Positions 17,401-26,576 are shown, counted from the first letter of the stretch. The stretch: DNA of 64,000 nt from Pseudescherichia sp032055545 (GCA_032055545.1 DAMBQR010000002.1:1-64000); one strand, 5' to 3'. A program made the numbers and translations. The notes: generated by a model not told the origin, from the letters alone.

Positions 17401-18420
17401 CTATTTTCTAAAAATCCCTGCCGCCACCTCGTCCGGCGTCACCACCCCGGTATCCAGCACCCAGCCGCTAATCAGCGCGGCGGGGGTGACGTCAAACGCC
17501 GGGTTATAGACCAGCGTTGATTCCGGCGCCCACTGCACGGCGCCAAAGCTGCCCGCTACGCCAGTCACTTCGCTGGCCGCGCGCTGCTCGATAGGAATGG
17601 CCTCCCCGTTCGGGCAGAGCGGATCCAGCGTGGTCTGTGGGGCAGCCACGTAAAACGGAATGTTGTGATAGCGGGCCAGCACCGCCAGCGAGTAGGTGCC
17701 GATCTTATTCGCCACGTCGCCGTTGGCCGCAATGCGGTCCGCACCGACCCACACCGCATCCACCTGGCCCTGCGCCATCAGGCTGGCCGCCATCGAGTCA
17801 GTGATCAGCTGGCAGGGAATGCCCAGCTCCGCCAGCTCCCATGCCGTCAGACGGCCTCCCTGCAACAGCGGGCGCGTCTCCCCTACCCAAACGTTGACGA
17901 CCTTGCCGTCGGTAAAAGCCTGGGAGATGACCCCCAGCGCCGTACCCACGCCCGCGGTCGCCAGCCCGCCGGTATTGCAGTGCGTCAGCAGGCGGCTGCC
18001 GGGCGTCACCAGCGCACTGCCCGCCGCGGCAATTCGAGCGCAAAGCTGCTTATCCTCGGCAACCAGCCGCTCGGCTTCGGCCACCAGCGCCGGGACAAAA
18101 TCCACCTCCGTCAGGGCCAGCTTCATGCGGTCAAGGTTGTTCATCAGGTTCACCGCCGTTGGGCGCGCCGCCCGCAGCGTCTCCAGCGCCTGGGCCAGAG
18201 CGGTCTGGCTTTCGCCCCGTTCAGCCAGCAGGGCCAGCAGCAGGCTGGCAGAGAGGCCAATCAACGGCGCACCGCGCACCCGCAGGGCGTGAATATGGCC
18301 CACCAGCGTCTCCACCCTGTCGGCGGGCAGCCAGCGCTTCTCCTGCGGAAGCGCCTGCTGATCGAGAATAAAAAGCTGATTATCGGTGACGCGCAGACTG
18401 GTGGTCTGGAGTGGCTGCAT
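17401..18420 (-). CDS. mtnA: Methylthioribose-1-phosphate isomerase (MtnA)
   Basis: The 339-residue protein of the eIF2B-alpha/MtnA family interconverts methylthioribose-1-phosphate and methylthioribulose-1-phosphate. Conserved stretches are RGAPLIG near the N-terminus, the catalytic-cysteine region THCNTGGLATAGVGTALGV, and VWVGADRIAANGDVANKIGTY with the catalytic aspartate. It is divergent from mtnK, with MetJ-like boxes between, and convergent with mtnBCD. This lets kinase and isomerase be induced together when methionine is low. Confidence 0.95.
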   Translation of the reverse strand: MQPLQTTSLRVTDNQLFILDQQALPQEKRWLPADRVETLVGHIHALRVRGAPLIGLSASLLLALLAERGESQTALAQALETLRAARPTAVNLMNNLDRMKLALTEVDFVPALVAEAERLVAEDKQLCARIAAAGSALVTPGSRLLTHCNTGGLATAGVGTALGVISQAFTDGKVVNVWVGETRPLLQGGRLTAWELAELGIPCQLITDSMAASLMAQGQVDAVWVGADRIAANGDVANKIGTYSLAVLARYHNIPFYVAAPQTTLDPLCPNGEAIPIEQRAASEVTGVAGSFGAVQWAPESTLVYNPAFDVTPAALISGWVLDTGVVTPDEVAAGIFRK

Positions 18421-18472
18421 AGCGTTAAATCCCTGTTGCGTTGATGTATCGTATTGTGTCAGGATGAATTAC

Positions 18473-18488
18473 AGATGTATAGACGTCT
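18473..18488. promoter_or_regulatory. Tandem MetJ boxes between mtnA and mtnK
   Basis: AGATGTAT (6 of 8) followed directly by AGACGTCT (8 of 8), and then a degenerate third copy GAATGGCT. It sits in the 105-bp divergent mtnA/mtnK region. Confidence 0.82.
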
Positions 18489-18525
18489 GAATGGCTTTAT
18501 AAACAGAAAATTGAGGATACTGGCA

Positions 18526-19725
18526 ATGTCGCAATACCGAACTTTCAACGCCGCCGACGCGGTGGCCTATGCCCGGCAATTTGCTGGTCTGGAGCAGTCA
18601 TCCGAACTGGTTAGCGCGCATGAAGTCGGTGACGGCAACCTGAATCTGGTGTTTAAAATTTTCGACGCCGAGGGCGTAAGCCGAATCGTCGTCAAGCAGG
18701 CCCTGCCCTACGTGCGCTGCGTGGGCGAATCCTGGCCGCTGACCCTGGACCGCGCCCGGCTGGAGGCGCAGACGCTGGTAGAGCACTATCGGCACTGCCC
18801 GGCGCATACGGTGAAGATCCACCACTTCGATCCTGACCTGTCGGTGATGGTGATGGAGGATCTCTCCGACCACCGCATCTGGCGCGGGGAGCTAATCAAA
18901 GGCGCATACTATCCGCAGGCCGCCCGCCAGCTGGCGGCGTACCTGGCCCAGACCCTCTTCCACACCAGCGATTTTTATCTCACCCCGGCGCAGAAAAAGG
19001 CGCAGGTGGCGCAGTTTATCAACCCAGAGATGTGCGGCATTACCGAAGATCTCTTCTTTGACGACCCGTACCGCGTTCACGAGCGCAACAGCTACCCGGC
19101 GGCGATTGACGCTGACGTGGTCGCTCTGCGTGACGACACCGCCCTGCTGCTGGCGGTGGCCGGGCTTAAACAGCGTTTTCTCTCCCATGCCGAAGCGCTC
19201 CTGCACGGCGATATCCACAGCGGCTCGATTTTTGTTGCCGAAGGCAGCCTGAAGGCGATTGACGCCGAGTTTGGCTACGTGGGGCCGATTGGCTTTGACC
19301 TTGGTACGGCTATTGGCAACCTGCTGCTTAACTACTGCGGCCTGCCGGGGCATCTGGGTATCCGCGATGCCGCCGCCGCCCGCGAGCAGCGCCTGAATGA
19401 TATTCAGGAGCTATGGAACACCTTCGCAGAGACATTCCTTGCTCTGGCCGCAGAGAAGACCCGCGACGTGGCGCTGGCCCATCCAGGCTATGCCGCTCAG
19501 TTCCTGCAGAAGGTGTGGCACGATGCCATAGGCTTCTGCGGCACGGAGCTGATCCGCCGCAGCGTAGGCCTCTCTCACGTGGCGGATATCGACACCATCG
19601 CTGACGACGAGATGCGCCACGAATGCCTGCGCCACGCCATCCATTTAGGCAAGGCGCTGATCGTCATTGCCGACCGCATCCACAACGTTGATGAGCTGAT
19701 TGCCCGGGTCAGGCAGTACAGTTAG
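18526..19725 (+). CDS. mtnK: Methylthioribose kinase (MtnK)
   Basis: The 399-residue ATP-dependent kinase phosphorylates 5-methylthioribose at C1, the entry step of this salvage route. It has the aminoglycoside-phosphotransferase fold: nucleotide loop EVGDGNLNLVFK (about residues 36-47), the catalytic HGDIHSGSIF (about 229) and metal-binding DAEFGY. The ATG at 18526, with an AGGAT-type ribosome-binding site, gives exactly the Klebsiella MtnK length; in-frame codons back to 18454 run through the MetJ boxes and are unlikely to be translated. Its end overlaps the convergent LVIVD gene by 4 bp. Confidence 0.95.
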   Translation: MSQYRTFNAADAVAYARQFAGLEQSSELVSAHEVGDGNLNLVFKIFDAEGVSRIVVKQALPYVRCVGESWPLTLDRARLEAQTLVEHYRHCPAHTVKIHHFDPDLSVMVMEDLSDHRIWRGELIKGAYYPQAARQLAAYLAQTLFHTSDFYLTPAQKKAQVAQFINPEMCGITEDLFFDDPYRVHERNSYPAAIDADVVALRDDTALLLAVAGLKQRFLSHAEALLHGDIHSGSIFVAEGSLKAIDAEFGYVGPIGFDLGTAIGNLLLNYCGLPGHLGIRDAAAAREQRLNDIQELWNTFAETFLALAAEKTRDVALAHPGYAAQFLQKVWHDAIGFCGTELIRRSVGLSHVADIDTIADDEMRHECLRHAIHLGKALIVIADRIHNVDELIARVRQYS

Positions 19726-20966
19726 CCCAGATACTCAATCACCGATAGTCCGCCGTTGTAGTCGGTGCTGTAGATGATCCCCTGCGCGTCGACAAACACG
19801 TCGCAGGACTGGATCACCTGCGGGCGGCCAGGGCGGGTATCCATCATCTTCGCTGGCGCGGCGGGCACAAGTGCCCCGGTCTCTACCGGGCGATACGGAT
19901 TAGAGATATCGTAGGCCCGTACTCCGGCGTTCTGGTAAGTAGCAAAGATCAGCGTCGAGCTGACAAAGCTCCCCGGCCGATTTTCGTGCAGGTTGTGCGG
20001 CCCGAAGTGCGCGCCTTTCGCGACATAGTCGATCTCTTCCGGCTGCGGGAAGGTGGAGATGCTTACCGGATTAGCCGGCTCGCGAATATCAAACAGCCAG
20101 ATCAGCTTCTCGCCATCCTGCTGGTTATCCAGCACCGCCTCGTCCAGCACCACCAGCAGATCCCGGTCCGGCAGCGGCAGCGCGGTATGGGTTCCGCCGC
20201 CAAATGGCGGGCTCCAGTTGCGGTGGCTGATAAGCTTCGGCGCACTGCGATCTTTCACATCCAGCAGCGTCAGGCCGCCGTCGCGCCAGCTGCCGTAGGC
20301 GGTATCTCCGGCGATAATGGCATGATGCAGGGCGTAACGCTTGCCCTCCGGCCACGTCGGCGTCTCGCCTGCCGCCTGGTTCATCCCCGGCAGCCACCAG
20401 CGTCCCGCCACTTCGGGCTTACGCGGATCGGCAAGATCGATGGTCAGGAAGATGTAGTCGCTAAAGCCGTCGATCAGGGCAGAGACATAGGCCCAGCGGC
20501 CGCCCACGTACCAGATGCGGTGAATGCCGATGCCGTCCAGCCCCAGAAAGCCAATCTCTTTTGGCTGGTCCGGCGTGGAGATATCAAACACGCGCAGCCC
20601 GGCGCTCCAGCCCCGGTCCTGCACGTCGCTCACCGTCTCCCCTACCGAGCGGGTGTAGTAGACCTTCTCGTCAGCGAAACGGGCATCGGCAAAGAGATCC
20701 CGGGCGTTGATCACCAGCAGCAGATCGTCATGGGCCTGCAGGTGAACGTTCCAGGTCCCCGGCGGCGCGGGCACGTAGCCAGCGGGACGTGGATTTTTCG
20801 GGTCGCGGACGTCGACAATCGAGAAGCCCTGGGAGACCATATGGCCGATGTAAGCAAAGCCACGGTGCACCATCAGCTGCACGCCGTCGGGCCGTCCGCC
20901 CTGATCCGAGTGACCAATCAGCCGCATATTACGGCTGTAGTCAGGACGCGGTAGTTGCGTGGTCAT
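19722..20966 (-). CDS. LVIVD-repeat beta-propeller-like protein
   Basis: The 414-residue protein has no clear signal peptide from the ATG at 20966. It contains repeated blade-like units of the LVIVD type (GFSIVDVRDPKNP, LRVFDISTPDQP, IFLTIDLADPRKP, LTLLDVKDRSAP, IWLFDIREPANP, VRAYDISNPYRP), which suggests a beta-propeller. Conserved histidines (HLQAHD, HHAII, GTHTALP, FGPHNLHE) could bind a metal or substrate. Its function is unknown. It lies between mtnK and a sugar-type ABC importer on the importer's strand, so it may act in uptake or early breakdown of the same compound. It is followed upstream by a REP pair. Confidence 0.75.
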   Translation of the reverse strand: MTTQLPRPDYSRNMRLIGHSDQGGRPDGVQLMVHRGFAYIGHMVSQGFSIVDVRDPKNPRPAGYVPAPPGTWNVHLQAHDDLLLVINARDLFADARFADEKVYYTRSVGETVSDVQDRGWSAGLRVFDISTPDQPKEIGFLGLDGIGIHRIWYVGGRWAYVSALIDGFSDYIFLTIDLADPRKPEVAGRWWLPGMNQAAGETPTWPEGKRYALHHAIIAGDTAYGSWRDGGLTLLDVKDRSAPKLISHRNWSPPFGGGTHTALPLPDRDLLVVLDEAVLDNQQDGEKLIWLFDIREPANPVSISTFPQPEEIDYVAKGAHFGPHNLHENRPGSFVSSTLIFATYQNAGVRAYDISNPYRPVETGALVPAAPAKMMDTRPGRPQVIQSCDVFVDAQGIIYSTDYNGGLSVIEYLG

Positions 20967-20979
20967 AGCGGTTCCTCTC

Positions 20980-21047
20980 GCCGGATGGCGGCTGCGCCTT
21001 ATCCGGCCTACATGATCGTAGGCCCGGTAAGCGCAGCGCCACCGGGC
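20980..21047. repeat. BIME: two facing REP elements
   Basis: GCCGGATGGCGG...TTATCCGGCCTAC (20980-21011) and GTAGGCCCGG...ACCGGGC (21018-21047), in opposite orientation. They separate the ABC-transporter genes from the LVIVD gene downstream. Confidence 0.8.
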
Positions 21048-21052
21048 AATAA

Positions 21053-22117
21053 TTATTTCGCTTTCGCCTGCAGAGTGGCGAACCACGGGGCGATAAAATC
21101 TTCGGTCTGGCCCCAGCCCGGAATGATTTTTCCCAGGGTGGCGACGTTCACCGCACCCGGCTGGGCAGCCAGCAGCGCCTGCGGAATTGCCGCGGCTTTG
21201 AAGTCATAGGTGGCTGGCGTCTGCTCCCCGGCGAGCTTGTTAGCGATCAGACGCACGTTGGTCGCGCCAATCAGCTTCGGATCTACCGCCACGCTTACCT
21301 TCCACGGACTGTTGGACTCGCGCATCAGCTGCAGATCCTGGTTGGAGACGTCAATGCTGTAGAGTTTGATCTCGGTGCGGCCATTCTCTTTCAGGGCCTT
21401 GTACGCGCCCTGACTGAAGGCGTCCCAGGTGCCCCAGATCGCATCGATCTGCCCTTTCGGGTACTTCGCCAGCACCGCGCCGACCTTATTCGCCGTATCG
21501 CCCTGAACGTCGGAAGAGACCGCCCCGATAGACTCCAGCTCTTTAATGCCGGGGTTCTGCTTCAGCAGCGTCTGGTAGGCCGCCTGGCGGCGCTCCATCG
21601 GCGGGAAGCCAGCTACCCACAGCTTGATAATATTGGCCTTGCCGTTAAAGTCCTTCACCAGTTCGCCGAAGGAGAGATTGGTCAGCGAGGCGTCATCCTG
21701 CTGCGTCACGGTCACGCCGGGGATAGTACCGTTGATAGCGGTATCAAATACCGAGACGGCAATACCTGCATCCACCGCTTTTTTCACCAGCTCGGTTGAG
21801 TAAGGATCGCGGCCCTGGGAGAGAATAATGCCGTCGTACTTCTGGCTGATGGCCTGGTTAACAAAGTCCTGAAACTTAGCGTCGTCGCCGTTGCTGAGGA
21901 AGGTGCTGACTTTAAAGCCAAGCTTTTTGCCCTCCGTCAGCGCGCCGGAGACGAACTGGGTGGTGTTATCGTCCGAGCCCAGGTTACGGATCAGCGCGAT
22001 GCGTACCGGTCCGCTGTGGTTAGCCAGCGCGGCCGGAACCGGTGCAGGCGTCGCCGCGTAGCCCGGAACAGAACTCAGCAGGCCCAGCGCCAGCAGTGAG
22101 AGTGCAAATTTTTTCAT
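21053..22117 (-). CDS. Periplasmic sugar-type substrate-binding protein of an ABC importer
   Basis: The 354-residue protein has a clear signal peptide (KKFALSLLALGLLSSVPGYA-A). The mature part has the type I periplasmic-binding fold seen in ribose/galactose binding proteins (VRIALIRNLGSDDNTTQF, YDGIILSQGRD, DAIWGTWDAFSQGAYKAL, IKLYSIDVSNQDL). It is last in a three-gene ATPase-permease-binding protein operon. The ligand is not evident from sequence. Its position beside mtnA/mtnK and the MetJ-like boxes upstream make methylthioribose or a related thio-pentose a reasonable guess. Confidence 0.85.
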   Translation of the reverse strand: MKKFALSLLALGLLSSVPGYAATPAPVPAALANHSGPVRIALIRNLGSDDNTTQFVSGALTEGKKLGFKVSTFLSNGDDAKFQDFVNQAISQKYDGIILSQGRDPYSTELVKKAVDAGIAVSVFDTAINGTIPGVTVTQQDDASLTNLSFGELVKDFNGKANIIKLWVAGFPPMERRQAAYQTLLKQNPGIKELESIGAVSSDVQGDTANKVGAVLAKYPKGQIDAIWGTWDAFSQGAYKALKENGRTEIKLYSIDVSNQDLQLMRESNSPWKVSVAVDPKLIGATNVRLIANKLAGEQTPATYDFKAAAIPQALLAAQPGAVNVATLGKIIPGWGQTEDFIAPWFATLQAKAK

Positions 22118-22142
22118 CTCTGTTTCCCCTGATAAAAGTAAA

Positions 22143-23138
22143 TTAACGACGCTGGAAATAGGTCAACGCCAGAGCACCGGCCAGCACCAGTCCCTTAATA
22201 ATGTCCATTGCGTAGTAGGGCACGGAGAGCATCACCAGCCCGTTTGACAGCACCCCGAGGATCACCGCCCCCACCAGCGTGCCGAGCGCGTTAGGCTTGC
22301 CGGATCCAGCCAGCGAGAAGCCGATCCACGCCGCCGCCACCGCGTCCATCAGGTAGCCGCTCCCGGCGTTGACCTGCGAGGAGCCGATGCGCGAGGCCAG
22401 CAGAATGCCGCCGAGTCCCGCCAGCAGCGAGGCGATGACGTAGGCCGCTACCTTGTAGCGGGTGGTGCGGATCCCGGAGAGGCGCGCCGCCTCCGGGTTG
22501 CCGCCGATGGCGTACATCCGCCGTCCGTGGGTGGTCAGCGACAGGCCAAGCTGAGCTACCACCGTAACCACCAGCATTACAATGACAATGATCGGCACCT
22601 GGCCGAGCAGGCTGAAGCCCGTCGGGATCAGCCCCTCCGCCATCTCACCGCTCGGCAGCAGCATATTTTCAGTGATCGACCCGCCGTAGCTGTAGGTCAT
22701 CGCCACGCCCTGGATAACAAACAGGCTACCGAGGGTAGCGAGCATGTCAGGAATACGCAGAACGACAATCAGAAAGGCGTTAAACAGGCCGACCAGCGTA
22801 CAGAGCGCCAGGGTCACCAGAATCGCTTCAGTGGTGCCGAAGCCGTGCCAGACGAAGAGCGAGATCACCAGCGCGTTCGCCAGCGATGCCGTCGAACCCA
22901 CAGAGAGATCGAACCCGCCGATGGTCAGTGAAATCGAGACGCCGACGGCAATCACCGTGACGATGGCGATCGACCGCAGAATATTGATGATGTTAAAGGG
23001 GTCGAGGAAGTTATCCGCGGCGATGCCAAAGATAGCCACCAGCAGCACCACGGTCAGCAGCATGCCCCACTTATAGAGAAAATCGAAAAACTGCTGACGG
23101 CCCGACGCCGCCGCTTTTACTGACAGGGCTTTGCTCAC
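22143..23138 (-). CDS. Sugar-type ABC importer permease (RbsC family)
   Basis: The 331-residue membrane protein of the RbsC/BPD_transp_2 family has eight to ten hydrophobic segments, with the family stretches SLTIGGFDLSVGS and GRRMYAIGGNPEAARLSGI. The GTG at 23138 overlaps the ATPase stop as GTGA, which fits translational coupling. Longer frames would extend into the ATPase gene. Together with the binding protein and ATPase it should import a pentose-like compound across the inner membrane. Confidence 0.87.
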   Translation of the reverse strand: MSKALSVKAAASGRQQFFDFLYKWGMLLTVVLLVAIFGIAADNFLDPFNIINILRSIAIVTVIAVGVSISLTIGGFDLSVGSTASLANALVISLFVWHGFGTTEAILVTLALCTLVGLFNAFLIVVLRIPDMLATLGSLFVIQGVAMTYSYGGSITENMLLPSGEMAEGLIPTGFSLLGQVPIIVIVMLVVTVVAQLGLSLTTHGRRMYAIGGNPEAARLSGIRTTRYKVAAYVIASLLAGLGGILLASRIGSSQVNAGSGYLMDAVAAAWIGFSLAGSGKPNALGTLVGAVILGVLSNGLVMLSVPYYAMDIIKGLVLAGALALTYFQRR

Positions 23139-24637
23139 GCCGCCGCTCCTCCGGTCGAATAGTAAAGTAGTGTCTCTTCCCGTGCCTCGGCTCCGGCGAT
23201 CTCCGCCACAATGCGGCCATCCCACAGCACGCAGATGCGATCGCAGAGGCCCACCAGCTCGGCAAACTCGCCGGAGGCGTAGACGATCCCCTTGCCCTCC
23301 CGGGCGAGGCCGTCAATCAGGCGGAAGAGATCGGTTTTGGCTTTCACATCAACGCCCTTGGTTGGCTCGTCGAAGATCACCACGCTGGCGTTGCCGCGCA
23401 GCCATTTGCCTATCGCCACCTTCTGCTGGTTGCCACCGGAAAGGCGACGCAGGATCTGCCCCGGCCCGGTGGTGCGCACGCCAACGCGCGCAATCACCGT
23501 CTGCGCCCAGCGCCAGGCTTTGCGATGGCCGAACAGGCTCCAGCGGGAGAAGCTGCTGTCCGCGCTGACCGCCAGGTTCATGGCGATCGGCTCGTCAATA
23601 AAGATGCCCTCTTTGCGCCGCTCTTCGGGGATCAGCGCCACGCCGCGAATGACAGAATCCGCCGGATCCCGGGGTCGCCACGGCTGGCCGTTCAGCTCGC
23701 CCTGGGCGACGCGGCTCTTCTCCGCGCCAAACAGCGCCTTGCAAAGCTCGGTTTTGCCCGCGCCCGCCAGACCGGCGATGCCGAGGATTTCGCCCCTGCG
23801 CAGGTGCAGGGAGATATCCTTCAGTAGCTTGTCGTCGTGCAGCCCCTCCACGCTCAGCAGGATCTCCTCCCCATGGGGCGGACGGCGCGGCGGATAGATA
23901 TCGTTCAGCTGGTGGCCGAGCATCTTCTCCACAATCGCCTCCCCGCTCAGGGTAGCCATCGGGCCGGACTCCACCAGCCTGCCGTCACGCAGCACCGTCA
24001 GGGTGTCACAGATAGCCTTCAGCTCATGAATGCGGTGAGAGATAAAGACCACGCCGATCCCCTGCTGTTGCAGGCGTCTTACCACGGAAAACAGCCGCTC
24101 GCTCTCGTGCTGATCCAGCGGGGCGGTCGGTTCGTCGAGGATCAAAAAACGACAGCGGTGGGAGAGCGCGCGGGCCAGCAGGATCTGCTGCTTCTCGGCG
24201 AGGGTGCAGGTGTCGATAGCGCGTCTGACGTCGAGGGTGACGTCGAGCTGGGCCAGCGCATCCCGCGCATGCTGGCGGACGGTGGACCAGCGCCAGGCGT
24301 AGCCCGGCTCGGCCAGCTTATCGAGCATGATGTTTTCCGCAATGCTAAGCCCGGGGACCAGCGCCACGTCAACTTCCTGCTGCACCAGATGAATACCGAG
24401 GCGTTTGGCATCCAGCGGGGAGCGGATCGAGACCGGCTGGTTATCGATGGCGATCTCACCCTCATAGCCTGCCCAGGTGCCGCACAGCACCGCCATCAGC
24501 GTGGATTTCCCCGCACCGTTGGCCCCGGTGAGCGCATGCACCGATCCGCCGCGCAGGCTGAAGTTCACCTGCGTCAGGGCATTAACGCCAGCAAAGGCGA
24601 GGCTAATCGCGCGCATCTCAAGATGGTTAACGCTCAT
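23135..24637 (-). CDS. Sugar-type ABC importer ATPase with two nucleotide-binding domains
   Basis: The 500-residue RbsA-like ATPase has two domains. The first has Walker A GANGAGKST and Walker B FLILDEPTAPLDQ, with a degenerate signature TCTLAEKQQILLARAL. The second has a Walker-A-like GLAGAGKTELC, signature LSGGNQQKVAIGKWL and VIFDEPTKGVDVKAK. This is normal for sugar importers of the RbsA/MglA class. The ATG at 24637 was preferred because it gives the usual family length; a start at 24685 would add 16 residues. It is divergent from hcxA across a region with MetJ-like boxes. Confidence 0.88.
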   Translation of the reverse strand: MSVNHLEMRAISLAFAGVNALTQVNFSLRGGSVHALTGANGAGKSTLMAVLCGTWAGYEGEIAIDNQPVSIRSPLDAKRLGIHLVQQEVDVALVPGLSIAENIMLDKLAEPGYAWRWSTVRQHARDALAQLDVTLDVRRAIDTCTLAEKQQILLARALSHRCRFLILDEPTAPLDQHESERLFSVVRRLQQQGIGVVFISHRIHELKAICDTLTVLRDGRLVESGPMATLSGEAIVEKMLGHQLNDIYPPRRPPHGEEILLSVEGLHDDKLLKDISLHLRRGEILGIAGLAGAGKTELCKALFGAEKSRVAQGELNGQPWRPRDPADSVIRGVALIPEERRKEGIFIDEPIAMNLAVSADSSFSRWSLFGHRKAWRWAQTVIARVGVRTTGPGQILRRLSGGNQQKVAIGKWLRGNASVVIFDEPTKGVDVKAKTDLFRLIDGLAREGKGIVYASGEFAELVGLCDRICVLWDGRIVAEIAGAEAREETLLYYSTGGAAA

Positions 24638-24740
24638 TGAAGAGGGTTTCCTGGGATTAATAGATTGATTTAATGAATTTTTCATAGCCAGCCTTGACTG
24701 GCAACAGCAGAAAAGGCATAAGATAAAGCAAAATAATATT

Positions 24741-24764
24741 AGCCATCCGGATGTCCAGACATAA
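24741..24764. promoter_or_regulatory. Probable tandem MetJ boxes between the ABC importer and hcxA
   Basis: Three adjacent 8-mers in register, AGCCATCC, GGATGTCC and AGACATAA, each match the met box AGACGTCT at 5 of 8 positions. Weak boxes in tandem are typical MetJ operators. It is weaker than the two sites at 15469 and 18473, but its setting in the same locus adds support. Confidence 0.6.
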
Positions 24765-24798
24765 CATCGGGTTAGCGATTCCGCACAAGGACACAGAC

Positions 24799-25887
24799 AT
24801 GAGCAACACCGATATTCGCGTTGTACCCGGCCCGGCCAACTACTACTCCCACAGCGGCAGCCTGGCGCGCCTGAACGATTTTTATACGCCGGAGCAGCTC
24901 TCCCGCGCGGTCTTAATTTATGGCGAGCGCGCCATCGCTGCCGCGCGCCCTTACCTGCCAGAAAGCGTTAACGCGCCTGGGGTGAAGCACCTGCTGTTTA
25001 AGGGACACTGCAGCGAGCACGACGTTACCTCGCTGGTGAACGACGCCGGCAGCGACCGCAGCGTAGTGATCGGCATCGGCGGCGGTGCACTGCTGGATAC
25101 CGCGAAGGCGGTGGCGCGCCGCTTAGGGTTACCGGTAGTCGCTATTCCAACCATTGCCGCCACCTGTGCCGCCTGGACGCCGCTCTCGGTCTGGTATAAC
25201 GACGCCGGTCAGGCGCTGCACTTTGAAATTTTTGACGACGCCAACTTCCTGGTGCTGGTGGAGCCGCAGATTATTCTCGACGCGCCAGTGGAGTACCTGC
25301 TGGCGGGCATCGGCGATACCCTGGCGAAGTGGTACGAGGCGGTGGTGCTGGCCCCGGATCCGGCCAGCCTGCCGCTGACCGTGCGGCTGGGGATCAACGG
25401 CGCGCTGGCGATCCGCGACGTGCTGCTGGAGAGCAGTGAAACCGCGCTGGCGGACCAGCAGCGTGGGGAGTTGACCCAGGCGTTCCGCGACGTGGTGGAT
25501 GCGATTATTGCCGGTGGCGGGATGGTGGGCGGACTCGGCGAGCGCTACACCCGCGTCGCCGCTGCCCACGCGGTGCACAACGGCCTGACGGTGCTGCCGC
25601 AGACCGATAAGTTCCTGCATGGTACCAAGGTAGCCTACGGCATTCTGGTGCAGAGCGCCCTGCTCGGCCAGGACGCGGTGCTGGCCCAGCTGATCGACGC
25701 CTTCCAGCGCTTCAGCCTGCCGACTACCCTGGCGGCGCTGGAGGTGGATATTCATAACCGTGACGAGCTGGATCGGGTTATCGCCCACACCCTGCGCCCG
25801 GTGGAGTCGATTCACTACCTGCCGGTGACGTTAACGCCGGAGACGCTGCGCGCGGCGTTTGAAAAGGTAGAGACGTTTAATCAGTAA
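24799..25887 (+). CDS. hcxA: Hydroxycarboxylate dehydrogenase A (YbdH/HcxA)
   Basis: The 362-residue iron-type (glycerol-dehydrogenase-like) oxidoreductase is the same length as E. coli YbdH/HcxA and very similar. That enzyme reduces 2-oxo acids such as 2-oxobutyrate and 2-oxoglutarate with NAD(P)H. The NAD motif is VVIGIGGGALLDTAKA, and the metal site includes GIGDTLAKWYEA, HAVHNGL and FLHGTKVAYG. The ATG at 24799 was chosen because it matches the E. coli N-terminus. Next to the MetJ-like operator and a methionine transaminase, it could reduce the 2-oxo acids made by YbdL. Confidence 0.9.
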   Translation: MSNTDIRVVPGPANYYSHSGSLARLNDFYTPEQLSRAVLIYGERAIAAARPYLPESVNAPGVKHLLFKGHCSEHDVTSLVNDAGSDRSVVIGIGGGALLDTAKAVARRLGLPVVAIPTIAATCAAWTPLSVWYNDAGQALHFEIFDDANFLVLVEPQIILDAPVEYLLAGIGDTLAKWYEAVVLAPDPASLPLTVRLGINGALAIRDVLLESSETALADQQRGELTQAFRDVVDAIIAGGGMVGGLGERYTRVAAAHAVHNGLTVLPQTDKFLHGTKVAYGILVQSALLGQDAVLAQLIDAFQRFSLPTTLAALEVDIHNRDELDRVIAHTLRPVESIHYLPVTLTPETLRAAFEKVETFNQ

Positions 25888-25962
25888 GCGTTTGGCCTTA
25901 TTGGCAGGGGCTAATAAGAGCGTATAACGTGATGGTGTACCCTCTACCTATCAGGAGTCACC

Positions 25963-26576
25963 ATGCAATACGATCTTAACGGTAAACGTGCGCTGGTTAC
26001 CGGCGCGAGTCGGGGTTTGGGTAGGGCCATTGCGCTGTCGCTGGCGCGGGCAGGCGCGGACGTCGCCATCACCTACGAAAAATCTGCCGATAAAGCCCAG
26101 GCGGTAACGGACGAGATCCGCGCGGCGGTCCGCTGGAGGAGATGTCGATCGAGGATATTGACGCTCTGATAAACGTCAATATTCGCGGCGTAGTGATTGC
26201 CACCCAGGCGGCGATCCCTCATCTCGGCGAAGGTGGGCGGATTATTAACATCGGCAGCTGTCTGGCTAACCGCGTGGCGCTGCCGGGAATTGCGGTCTAC
26301 TCGATGACCAAATCGGCGCTTAACTCGCTGACGCGTGGCCTGGCCCGCGATCTGGGGCCGCGTGGGATCACGGTGAATCTGGTGCATCCCGGGCCGACCG
26401 ATAGCGATATGAATCCGGCGGATGGAGAAGGTGCTGACGTGCAGCGCCAGGGCATTGCGCTGGGGCGTTACGGTGAGGCGGAAGATATTGCCGACGCGGT
26501 AACGTTTCTCGCTGGCCCGGCCGGAAAGCATATTACCGGCACGGGTATCGACGTTGATGGTGGGCTGAACGCCTGA
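25963..26576 (+). pseudogene. Short-chain dehydrogenase/reductase, broken by internal deletion and frameshift
   Basis: The first part (25963 to about 26128) encodes the normal SDR start with the cofactor motif VTGASRGLGRAIA. The second part (from about 26127 to 26576, one frame shifted) encodes the rest from GPLEEMSIEDIDALINVN through the catalytic YSMTKSAL to GIDVDGGLNA. The two parts sum to about 204 residues where the family has about 246. Roughly 40 codons, including the NNAG motif, are lost together with the frame. The junction is in the short repeat GCGGCGG. An internal ATG at 26142 could give a fragment without the cofactor site, so no activity is expected. Confidence 0.88.

Noticed and set aside
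22744..23076. Open frame opposite the ABC permease gene
   Set aside because: Shadow of the permease on the other strand without start signal or domain.
26142..26576. Independent short SDR gene starting at 26142
   Set aside because: It lacks the N-terminal cofactor-binding fold, and its upstream part is found in another frame just before, so it is the second half of a broken gene.
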